In this document: in pieces, positions 17,305 through 25,158 of the stretch
How positions within the stretch are numbered: the first letter of the stretch is position 1
Layout of the letters: each line of letters opens with the position of its first letter
Assembly (NCBI GenBank): GCA_039030715.1
Contig: JBCCDU010000012.1
Location: 6,007-70,006 of the forward strand
Direction of reading: 5' to 3'
DNA length: 64,000 nucleotides
Source of the DNA: Thermohalobaculum sp039030715
Lineage (GTDB): Bacteria; Pseudomonadota; Alphaproteobacteria; Rhodobacterales; Rhodobacteraceae
The notes under the pieces: generated by a model
The model's input: only the letters and a program-made list of their open reading frames with translations
Told to the model about the DNA's origin: nothing
Databases searched by the model: none
Position numbers and translations under genes: made by a program

Positions 17305-18450
17305 ATGACGCTACACCACACCGACCTTTCCGCTGTCACCCGACCGGTGGCCGAGGCGCGCGGGCTGCCCAATGCTTATTACACCAGTGAGGAGATGTTC
17401 GAGGCCGAGAAGTCGCGCGTCTTCTTTCGCAACTGGGCTGCGCTTGGCTTTGCCAAGGATTGTCCGGAGCCGGGAGATGCCCGCCCGATCAGTTTTCTAG
17501 GCCAGCCCTTGGTCATGGTCCGGGGTAAGGATGGGGTGCTGCGTGTGTTTCAGAATATCTGCCGCCACCGCGGTATGATCCTGGTGCAGGAAGCCTGCAA
17601 GATCCAGCGGGCGATCCGTTGCCCCTATCACTCCTGGTGTTACGAGCTGTCAGGCGAATTGCGCACCACACCCCATGTCGGCGGGCCTGGCACCAACCGC
17701 CATGACGACATCAAGCGCGAGGAACTGGGGCTGATCGAGGTGCGCAGCCACGAATGGCTGGGCGTGGTTTTTGTGAATATCGACGGCGAAGCGGCGCCCT
17801 TCGAGGAAGTCCATGCCGAGGCGCTGTCGCGCTGGGCGGAATTCGACCACCCGCTGCATCATGGCGGGCCCGACAGCTCGTTCAAGCTGGATGTCGCCAC
17901 CAACTGGAAGCTGGCGGTCGAGAATTATTGCGAAAGCTATCACCTGCCGTGGATTCATCCCGGCCTGAATTCCTACTCCCGGCTGGAGGATCACTATCAC
18001 ATCGAGGCGCCGGGCAAGTTTTCCGGCCAGGGCACCACGGTCTATCGCCCGATGCTGTCGGAGGATGGCCGACGGTTTCCGGAATTCCCGGATCTCGGCG
18101 ACAAATGGGATGAAGGGGCGGAATATATCGCGCTCTATCCCAATGTGCTTCTGGGCGTTCACAAGGACCACACCTTCGCGCAGATCCTGGAGCCGGTGGC
18201 GCTGGACCGCACGGTGGAGCATGTGGAGATCTACTTCACCGCGCCCCAGGTCACCGGCGACGACTGGGCCGAAATGCGCCAGAAGAACGCCGCCATGTGG
18301 AAGGAGGTGTTCCTGGAGGACATCTTCGTCGTCGAAGGCATGCAGAGAGGCCGCCACGCCAGCGGTTTCGATGGTGGCAAATTCTCACCCGTTATGGACA
18401 GCCCGACCCATTGCTTTCACCATTGGGTCGCGACCCAGATGGGGGCCTGA
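17305..18450 (+). CDS. Rieske non-heme iron oxygenase, alpha subunit
   Basis: 381 aa from the ATG at 17305 with GGGGAGA upstream. Rieske 2Fe-2S ligands are C86/H88 and C106/H109 (CRHRG ... CPYHSW). Catalytic iron ligands are H213 and H218 (ESYHLPWIH), with D339 in FLEDIF as the likely third. The residue bridging the two centres is Glu (E210), as I recall for carnitine- and betaine-type monooxygenases, rather than the Asp of aromatic dioxygenases. That hints at N-demethylation or hydroxylation of a methylated amine, fitting the sarcosine genes further along, but this is inference. No reductase is nearby; a small gene follows after 9 bp. Confidence 0.88.
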   Translation: MTLHHTDLSAVTRPVAEARGLPNAYYTSEEMFEAEKSRVFFRNWAALGFAKDCPEPGDARPISFLGQPLVMVRGKDGVLRVFQNICRHRGMILVQEACKIQRAIRCPYHSWCYELSGELRTTPHVGGPGTNRHDDIKREELGLIEVRSHEWLGVVFVNIDGEAAPFEEVHAEALSRWAEFDHPLHHGGPDSSFKLDVATNWKLAVENYCESYHLPWIHPGLNSYSRLEDHYHIEAPGKFSGQGTTVYRPMLSEDGRRFPEFPDLGDKWDEGAEYIALYPNVLLGVHKDHTFAQILEPVALDRTVEHVEIYFTAPQVTGDDWAEMRQKNAAMWKEVFLEDIFVVEGMQRGRHASGFDGGKFSPVMDSPTHCFHHWVATQMGA

Positions 18451-18459
18451 ACGCCCTCG

Positions 18460-18684
18460 ATGCCCGGCGATCTGGATCGGGCGCTGATCGCGGCACATGA
18501 GGCGGGCGATAGCGAGAGACTGACGGTGCTTTACGCCGAGGCGGCTGATGAGGCGGAAACAGCAGGCAATGTCGATGCGGCCTGCTTCTATCTCACCCAC
18601 GCCTATGTCTTTGCGTTGGAGAGCGGCGCGCCCCAGGCAGCCGACCTGCATCGGCGATTGAAGGCCTACGGGCGCGAGGAATGA
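18460..18684 (+). CDS. Small helical protein following the Rieske oxygenase
   Basis: 74 aa, starting 9 bp after the Rieske stop. The sequence (DLDRALIAAHEAGDSERLTV, VDAACFYLTHAYVFALESG) looks like two helix pairs similar to a TPR-type hairpin. It has no signal peptide, no ligand cysteines and no family I can name with certainty. Spacing implies translation from the same mRNA, so a role as a stabilising or substrate-handling partner is possible. Confidence 0.65.
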   Translation: MPGDLDRALIAAHEAGDSERLTVLYAEAADEAETAGNVDAACFYLTHAYVFALESGAPQAADLHRRLKAYGREE

Positions 18685-18688
18685 GCAC

Positions 18689-19789
18689 TCACTCCACCGG
18701 CGAGAGCAGGGGTTTCCTGTTGCGCAGATGACGCTCGGCCAACCGTGTCAGCGCCTTGCCCGCCGGGATCGGGCGCGCAGGTTCGGGCAACGTCTCGCCT
18801 CGCCCCAGTTCCGGGAAGATTTTGTGGATTTCATCGCAGGCTTCCTGGCCCAGTGTCTTCAACGCCTGAGGGCCGGTCAGGAGGCTTTCGGTTGGGGCAT
18901 CCTCGGCAAAAATAACCTCGTGGCGATCCAGCAGCAGGTGGAGATAGGTGACCGACCGGGTCTCTCCCGCAATCTCGATCCCGGGAAGGCCCAACAGCTT
19001 CTTGGCGGGCACCAGAACCTCCCCCGAACCGAACATCCGTTGCGCGATCCTGGAACGAACGAGCATGCGGTGCTGCGGCGAAACGCAGAGGTCTCGGGAA
19101 GGCAGCCCTGCCCCCAGGGCCCCCTTGCGGATGCGGATCGGCAGAAGCTGCGGAGCCGTGATCAGGTCGATAGGCGACAGCCTGCGCCTGCCGATCCAGC
19201 GGATCGGTCGCAGCCCGTGACCCTGCGTGCGCACCAGATCGCCAACCGAAAGATCCTCGATTCGGACCTGACATCCGCCATCCGCCTCGATCAGCGTGCC
19301 CGCGACGAAGCAGGCGAAGGTCAGCGGCGCATTCGGGAGCGTGTCACCGGAGCTTGGGCTGAAGAAGTCGACGCTCTGAATTTCGAAGCTCTCGATCGGC
19401 GCTTCCTGCAGCGCGAGGTTCGAGCTGTTGTTGGGGTCCGAGAACGACACCAGGAAAACCGAGCCGTCCTGCGCCTGATCCACTATGAACTGCCCCGTGA
19501 ATGGGGGCGTTCCATCCGTGTAATTGAGCGTCCCGGTAATCACCGCAACATTGTCGAAACCGCTGGTGATCTCGGACCCGCCATCGATGGAATAGGTGAC
19601 CGTATCGCCCTCGGACTCGAACGCCGTTCCGTCGCCGCCGATATCATCATGCGTGATGGTTGAGAGGTTGTTCTCGAATATCGGGCTGTCAGACGAGCCG
19701 ACAGTCGTTCCCACCATATCGGCGCCGTTATCGGAGTCGAAATCGGTGAAATTGCCCAGAAACAGCGCCTGGTTTGTATGCGTAACCAT
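18689..19789 (-). CDS. Hint domain-containing protein
   Basis: 366 aa from the ATG at 19789, preceded by GGAG. Residues 1-155 are acidic, Gly/Asp/Ser/Thr-rich and lack a classical signal peptide, as in exported RTX-like proteins. The Hint (Hedgehog/intein-like) module starts at C160 (FACFVAGTLIEADGG) and includes LSVGDLVRT, the GLRPIRWIGRR segment and H240 in CVSPQHRML. Such modules can make an N-terminal self-cleavage; here that would release the 159-residue acidic domain. Widespread in Rhodobacteraceae, usually secreted; function unproven. Confidence 0.85.
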   Translation of the reverse strand: MVTHTNQALFLGNFTDFDSDNGADMVGTTVGSSDSPIFENNLSTITHDDIGGDGTAFESEGDTVTYSIDGGSEITSGFDNVAVITGTLNYTDGTPPFTGQFIVDQAQDGSVFLVSFSDPNNSSNLALQEAPIESFEIQSVDFFSPSSGDTLPNAPLTFACFVAGTLIEADGGCQVRIEDLSVGDLVRTQGHGLRPIRWIGRRRLSPIDLITAPQLLPIRIRKGALGAGLPSRDLCVSPQHRMLVRSRIAQRMFGSGEVLVPAKKLLGLPGIEIAGETRSVTYLHLLLDRHEVIFAEDAPTESLLTGPQALKTLGQEACDEIHKIFPELGRGETLPEPARPIPAGKALTRLAERHLRNRKPLLSPVE

Positions 19790-20010
19790 TGAGGCACTCC
19801 ACGATGGCCGGTCGCGCCGAACGCGGCAGGCACAAGCAAACAGCGGCGACTCACCCAATAGAGCCCCGGTAGAAGCCACATCCTCGCCAAAGCCGGTCAA
19901 CAGCAGGTTAAGGATGTGATGCGAGGATTTGCCACCTTCCGCAGGGCAGGTCTTCGCGCCTTAGCTTCAGCCATGAACCACGCTCGCTGCCCATAGCTCC
20001 GGCACGCCCG

Positions 20011-21027
20011 ATGAAGCTGATCAACACGACCGATCTGATCGCGCCGGGCTGGCGGTTTGTCGAAGATTTGTGCCCGGCCTATGACTGGTCTTTTCACCAT
20101 GGACTCCCGACGAATGCGCTGGAGCGGCTGGTGCGCAGACCCAACCTGGCGCGCTATCGCGCAGGCTGGCAGGCGGGGCGCGACGCCGCGCGGCGGGCGG
20201 CCAGCCATGGCGACGCGGTGCTGGTCTCGCATCTGCCGCGCATGGCGGGGGCGACCAATGTGGCGCGACGCAAGTTTTGCCCGGAGGTGCCGCAGGTCGC
20301 GTTCTCGTTCAACTTCACCGATCTGCCTCAGGGGGCCGACCGGCGCCGGCTCTCCCGCGCGTTGGTGGGCGTGGCAGAGTTCGTCACCTTCACCGAGGGC
20401 GAGCGGCATCTTTATGCCGAGACATTCAACCAACCGGTGGAGCGGTTCCTCCACCTGCCCTGGGCGATGGATCCGCCCCGGGCGGGACCGACCAACCCCG
20501 CCCCCTGGCCCGACGGCTATTTCAGCGCGATCGGCGGAGAGGCGCGGGACTATGCCCTCATGGCCCGGGCGATGCGCGCCCTGCCGGACCAGAAGCTGGT
20601 GATCGTGGCGCGTCCGCATTCGCTGGCCGAGATCGACTTTCCCACGAATGTCGCCGTCTTCGCCAACCTGCCCGCGCCGCAGACCTGGCGCATCGCGGTC
20701 GACAGTCTGGGCCTGGTGATCCCACTGCGCGATGCCGCGACCACCTGCGGGCATATCACCCTGGTGGGCGCCCAGTTGCTGGGCCTGCCGCTAGTGATCA
20801 CACGCTCCGCTGGGGTGGCCGACTACGTGGATGACGAGACCGCATTCCTGGTCGAGGCCGGAGATTGCGATGCGATGGTCAGTGCCCTGGGAGAGGTCGC
20901 ACAGAGCCGGGACGCGGCTTTGGCCCGTGCCGCCCGCGCCCAAACCCTCGCCCGGACCCGCAGTGCGCCGCAGGTCTGGGCGGACTACTTCCACGACCTC
21001 TCGGCACGTAGGAGCGCACTGACGTGA
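20011..21027 (+). CDS. Glycosyltransferase family protein
   Basis: 338 aa. The C-terminal half has the GT-B pattern: KLVIVARPHSLAEID, VGAQLLGLPLVITRSAGVAD and YVDDETAFLVEAGD, which place the nucleotide sugar in GT4-like enzymes. The N-terminal half has HGLPTNALERL and a loop VAFSFNFTDLP. It should transfer a sugar to a lipid, polysaccharide or protein acceptor. The stop overlaps the GTG start of the sulfotransferase gene, so the two probably modify the same glycan. Confidence 0.75.
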   Translation: MKLINTTDLIAPGWRFVEDLCPAYDWSFHHGLPTNALERLVRRPNLARYRAGWQAGRDAARRAASHGDAVLVSHLPRMAGATNVARRKFCPEVPQVAFSFNFTDLPQGADRRRLSRALVGVAEFVTFTEGERHLYAETFNQPVERFLHLPWAMDPPRAGPTNPAPWPDGYFSAIGGEARDYALMARAMRALPDQKLVIVARPHSLAEIDFPTNVAVFANLPAPQTWRIAVDSLGLVIPLRDAATTCGHITLVGAQLLGLPLVITRSAGVADYVDDETAFLVEAGDCDAMVSALGEVAQSRDAALARAARAQTLARTRSAPQVWADYFHDLSARRSALT

Positions 21028-21758
21028 GTTGGTCGAAATACCATCACCTGATCGACTATGTCCCCTCGTGGCGGCTGAAGGGCGCGGCGATGCGGCTGCT
21101 GCGCCCGGCGCGCGCGCAGGTGATCGACCAATCGCGCCAGATGAACCACGACCTGGATATGAATGTGGTCCCGTTCTTCGAGCATGACTGCCTGTTCATT
21201 CATATACCCAAGACCGCCGGGATCTCGCTGATCGATGCGCTGTTCGGCCAGCCCATGGGCCTGTCGCATACTCGGATCCGCACCTACCGGATGCTGCTGA
21301 GCGACGAGGAATATCGGCGCTTCCACAAATTCTGTTTCGTGCGCAATCCTTATGACCGGCTCTACTCCGCGTTCAGCTTTCTGAAAACCGGCGGGCTGAC
21401 GGCCGAGGATGCGGCCTGGACGGCCAACAATCTCTATCCCTATGCGACTTTCGAGCAATTCGTGATGGAGTGGCTGTCGGAGGAGGCGGCGCATTCCTAC
21501 TATCACTTCCAACCGCAAGTCGGCTTCACCCATATCCGGGGCGTGAACCAGATGGACTTCACAGGTAGGTTCGAGACGCTGGCCGAGGATTACGACACCC
21601 TGCGCGCGCGGCTAGGAACGGGCGCAGGGCTGAAACGCATCAATGTTGGTGAAAAACGCCAGGCTGCATGGCGCGAACTCTACACGTCCGCAATGCTGGA
21701 CCGCGTGGGCAAGATCTACGCGAGGGATTTCGAGAGCTTCGGCTACGAGATCGAATAG
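21024..21758 (+). CDS. Sulfotransferase family 2 protein
   Basis: 244 aa with a GTG start at 21024 preceded by AGGAG and overlapping the upstream stop (GTGA). PAPS-binding motifs are clear: IHIPKTAGISL (about 60-70) for the 5'-phosphosulfate and FCFVRNPYDRLYSAF (about 103-117) for the 3'-phosphate. The family transfers sulfate from PAPS to carbohydrate hydroxyls. With the glycosyltransferase it suggests a sulfated surface glycan, a common marine trait. Confidence 0.85.
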   Translation: MSWSKYHHLIDYVPSWRLKGAAMRLLRPARAQVIDQSRQMNHDLDMNVVPFFEHDCLFIHIPKTAGISLIDALFGQPMGLSHTRIRTYRMLLSDEEYRRFHKFCFVRNPYDRLYSAFSFLKTGGLTAEDAAWTANNLYPYATFEQFVMEWLSEEAAHSYYHFQPQVGFTHIRGVNQMDFTGRFETLAEDYDTLRARLGTGAGLKRINVGEKRQAAWRELYTSAMLDRVGKIYARDFESFGYEIE

Positions 21759-21895
21759 CGCCGGCAACCGCCTCTGCACCCCAAGATGATGAACCTCGGC
21801 GAGGGTCGTGCGACACGTGGCGATAGTGGTTGCGTGTCGGGAGGGACATTGCCGCAGCGTTCAGAGACGTTGGCGGAAACTCGGAGAGATCCGCC

Positions 21896-23188
21896 TCAAC
21901 CCCTGAACTGTTTGCGCAGGGCGTCCATTTCGCGGAAGAAGGCATTGATCGCGTCGAAGCCCGAAATACCCTCGGCATTCGCCTTGGCGATCCATTGTTC
22001 CCAGCTCAGGCGCGAGCGGTCCTGAAGCTCCACCTGCAAGTCCAGATCGGGTTGGATCACTGTCAGCCCCTGGGCAATCATCTCGCTGCGCTGGCGCAGG
22101 TCGAAACTGTCCCAGGCTGCGGAGCGGCTGGCCAGGGCCTCGCCCGACAGGCGCAGGATCGCGGCCTGATCGGGGCCGGAAATCTCGCTCCACTTCTCCT
22201 CGGAGATGAAGACTGAAAAAGTCGGCGCATAGACACCGCCATCGATCTCGGTGACGCCGACCGCCTTGTTCCAGACGCCCAGCGCGCGGGCCGTGCTGTG
22301 CGCCATCGCAAAGACCGATCCATCCTGGGCAGTGGCGGGCACCGTACCGGCCGCGCCTTTGTCCAGACCGTCGAAATAGGGGATCGCCCAGTTGTCGCCT
22401 GCGCCACCCTCCGCCTCCGCCGTCCGCCAGAGATGAGCCGGGGGCGCGCCGACGAAACCCAGCAGCGTCAGCCCCTCGAAGTTATCGGCGGGGCGGAAGA
22501 ACCGGTCATGCACGCGCCAGAGGGCCGTCGCGGTTTCCAGCGCCGAGCCACCGATCATCGGCTGCATGGTTATCTGCACCAGAGGATGGCTGTCGACCAG
22601 ATGCCCGTTGAAAATATAGGCCGCGTCGGCGGCGCCGGATTTCACCAGATCGAGCTGCTTTTGCGGGTCGCGTTCGGGCGACGCCGGCTCGACAAAGCGC
22701 ACACGGCCAGCGGTTGCGCGCTCGATATCCGCCAGGAACGGATCGATGATCGCGGCATTCAGGATGAATTGCGGTGCCGCCGCTTTGTTGAAAACGACCT
22801 CGACCCGATTGAGCGGTCCGCCGGTGAGCGCGTCGGGATCGGGCGCCTGGGCCGCGGGGGCGAGAACGGCCGTGTTTTCCTCTGCCTCCGGCGCGGGCGG
22901 ATCAGGCGTGACCGGCGCGCTCAGATCGCAAGGAATGCGCAAAACCGTGCCGACCTCCAGCAGGTTGGGATCGGCGCCCATGCGGTCGATGTTCACGCGG
23001 TGCAAGCGGCGAAACTGGTTGGGACCATAGGCGCGGCGCGCGATGATGCTGAGTGTTTCGCCCCGCTGAACGGTATAATCCTGGCCGCAGGCCAAGCGCT
23101 GCTGCGCCTGCGCTGGCGCGCCCGGCTGCGGCAGGTCGAGTACAAAGCCCGCCAACATTATCAGACATGCGATCAGGCCGTTTCGCAT
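21896..23188 (-). CDS. LysM domain fused to TRAP-type solute-binding domain (DctP-like)
   Basis: 430 aa from the ATG at 23188, which follows GGAGGG. Signal peptide 1-29, then one LysM motif at about 38-86 (DYTVQRGETLSIIARRAYG, then LLEVGTVLRIP). A Pro/Ala/Glu linker covers 88-125 and a DctP-like binding domain 127-430 (VEVVFNKA, KQLDLVKSGAADAAYIFNG, FSVFISEEKWSEI). LysM binds peptidoglycan, so the protein is probably tethered to the cell wall. No TRAP membrane subunits (DctQ/M) are adjacent, so it is an orphan that may serve a distant transporter or act as a sensor or scavenger. Confidence 0.8.
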   Translation of the reverse strand: MRNGLIACLIMLAGFVLDLPQPGAPAQAQQRLACGQDYTVQRGETLSIIARRAYGPNQFRRLHRVNIDRMGADPNLLEVGTVLRIPCDLSAPVTPDPPAPEAEENTAVLAPAAQAPDPDALTGGPLNRVEVVFNKAAAPQFILNAAIIDPFLADIERATAGRVRFVEPASPERDPQKQLDLVKSGAADAAYIFNGHLVDSHPLVQITMQPMIGGSALETATALWRVHDRFFRPADNFEGLTLLGFVGAPPAHLWRTAEAEGGAGDNWAIPYFDGLDKGAAGTVPATAQDGSVFAMAHSTARALGVWNKAVGVTEIDGGVYAPTFSVFISEEKWSEISGPDQAAILRLSGEALASRSAAWDSFDLRQRSEMIAQGLTVIQPDLDLQVELQDRSRLSWEQWIAKANAEGISGFDAINAFFREMDALRKQFRG

Positions 23189-23532
23189 TCGGACCCTCCA
23201 CCCGTCACCCTTAACAAATGCATATGAGATTGGACAGGCCGCATCAAGCGCTTGCTCACCACGCGGCTGCAGCAAGTTGGTTTTCAACCAGAAGTGAAGT
23301 TTCTCAGCGCTTTGGCACGCAATCTTCGCGCGAACAGAGCAATTGCTGCCGCCGGGGAATGCCTGTCACGCTTGCGTGAACTTGTGCCATCGCGGCGGCG
23401 ATTTGACCGGGTTTGTCGCCCCGCCCGCGTGTTCGCACTTGCAGAGACGCGTCCCGGAAAGGCAGAGTGCGCCGCGCGTGCCGGATGGCAACCCGACGTC
23501 AGATCCCCAACCTCCGCGAAAGGCCGACAGAC
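23189..23532. other. 344-bp divergent intergenic region without recognised gene
   Basis: Separates the LysM-TRAP gene (minus) and the DUF2125 gene (plus). It must hold both promoters, but I see no convincing -35/-10 pair, RNA gene or strong inverted repeat. Short open frames crossing it lack ribosome sites and recognisable protein features. Confidence 0.5.
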
Positions 23533-25035
23533 ATGAATAAGACAGTCAAGATCATCGGCGGCGTGCTGGTCGTGGCGGCGCTGGGGTGGACTGGACTTTG
23601 GTTCTGGGTGAAGGGCCAGATCGAAACCCGGATGGATGCGGAGATCGCCCAGATCGCGCGGGGGGGCGACAAGATCAGCTTCGCCGAGCGCAGCGTGGCG
23701 GGATTTCCATTTACCCACCGCACCGTGCTGACGGATGTGGTGGGCGAGATGGCGGATGGGCAGATAATCTACAAGGCACCCGACCTGGTGATCGACTGGA
23801 ACCTGCAGGAGCGCGATCAGGTGACGGTCACACTGCCGGCGACGTTTACCGGCGAGTTCGTGCCGCCGGAGGATCTGCGCGAAAGCTCGCCCGACCTGCC
23901 GGAGCGGATGGTATTCGATTTCGAAACCGTAGATACCAAGATCGTCGCCGAAGGTCCGCCGGGCGTGGCACGGCAACTGCAAATGACCGGTGAAAGCATC
24001 GTTATGGTTCACAGCTTCGCCGCCACCGATGCGCATTTCGCGATCGAGTTCCAGAAGATCGACACCAATGCGACAATCCCTGCCGATCCGGAAGTTGGCG
24101 AAGTCATCTCTGCCGGAACGCTGGAGCTGATCGACTATGCGTTGTCGATGGTCGGTGAAGACGGCAGGCGCGTGACGATGGAGGGCCAGGTCGAGGACGT
24201 CCAGATCACCGGAACCTCGAATATCCGCCAGCCCGCACATCTGGAGGCGATGATGGCTGGCGATCTGGCCTATGCGCTGTCCGCGACCTACAACATGGGC
24301 AATGCGATTACCCGCATCCGGGTCGATGGGGACGAGGAAAACCAGGGCGGTACCCTGACTTCGACCACCGGCACCAGCGCCGCGGTGATGGAGCTAGCCA
24401 ACGGCACGCTGGATCTGCGTGGCGAGGCCCGCACCAATGCCTGGGAGGTGACCCCGGATGACGAGGCCGTCCCTTATCGCGGAACGGTCGCGATCGACAT
24501 GATCGACCTGATCTACAAGGTACCGTTCGCCCCGTCCGAAGAAATGCTGCCCTTTGATGTCAAGCTGGCAATGATCGGCTTTCAGCCGGATGAGGTGCTA
24601 TGGACGGCATTCGACAAGGACGCCGTATTGGCGCGCGATCCCGCCGAGATGACGGTGGATTTCGAGGGGACCATGCGTCTGACCAAACAGCAAGGTGAAG
24701 TCCGCCCGGGCGAGGCACCGCCGGTGGCCTTCGGCAATCTGATCATCAACCGCATCGATCTGGCGGCCCTTGGCGCCACTGCCAAGGCAACAGGGGATGT
24801 GGAGTTCATCCAGCCCCTCAACCTGCCGCAAGGCCGGGTCAAAGTGACCCTGACACAGGTTATGGAGACGCTGACAAAACTGGTCGAGGCCAAGATCGTA
24901 ACGCCGGATTTCCTGCTGGTCGGCAGCCTGATGGCGCAGAACTATCTGGTCGAGGACCCGGAAACCGGCGCGATGATCGCCGATATCGAGATGGGGCCCA
25001 CAGGCTACACCATCAACGGCCAGCCCCTGCAGTAG
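23533..25035 (+). CDS. DUF2125 domain-containing protein
   Basis: 500 aa from the ATG at 23533. An N-terminal membrane anchor (KIIGGVLVVAALGWTGLWFW) is followed by a large extracytoplasmic beta-rich region with the DUF2125 opening GDKISFAERSVAGFPFTHRT and DLVIDWNLQERDQVTVT. Proteins of this alphaproteobacterial family are of unknown function; an envelope or lipid-related role is only guessed. Located 123 bp upstream of tamA, in the same direction, so it may be cotranscribed with the outer-membrane assembly genes. Confidence 0.83.
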   Translation: MNKTVKIIGGVLVVAALGWTGLWFWVKGQIETRMDAEIAQIARGGDKISFAERSVAGFPFTHRTVLTDVVGEMADGQIIYKAPDLVIDWNLQERDQVTVTLPATFTGEFVPPEDLRESSPDLPERMVFDFETVDTKIVAEGPPGVARQLQMTGESIVMVHSFAATDAHFAIEFQKIDTNATIPADPEVGEVISAGTLELIDYALSMVGEDGRRVTMEGQVEDVQITGTSNIRQPAHLEAMMAGDLAYALSATYNMGNAITRIRVDGDEENQGGTLTSTTGTSAAVMELANGTLDLRGEARTNAWEVTPDDEAVPYRGTVAIDMIDLIYKVPFAPSEEMLPFDVKLAMIGFQPDEVLWTAFDKDAVLARDPAEMTVDFEGTMRLTKQQGEVRPGEAPPVAFGNLIINRIDLAALGATAKATGDVEFIQPLNLPQGRVKVTLTQVMETLTKLVEAKIVTPDFLLVGSLMAQNYLVEDPETGAMIADIEMGPTGYTINGQPLQ

Positions 25036-25158
25036 GGAGGGCCGTGACTTCACCGGTGGGGGGGAACGAAATTCCGCCACGGCGCGTTTCGCACGCACCA
25101 GCGGCGCTGCAGGGATATGCCCAATGACATCGCCAGAAGTTTCGTTAGGGTGACTTGG

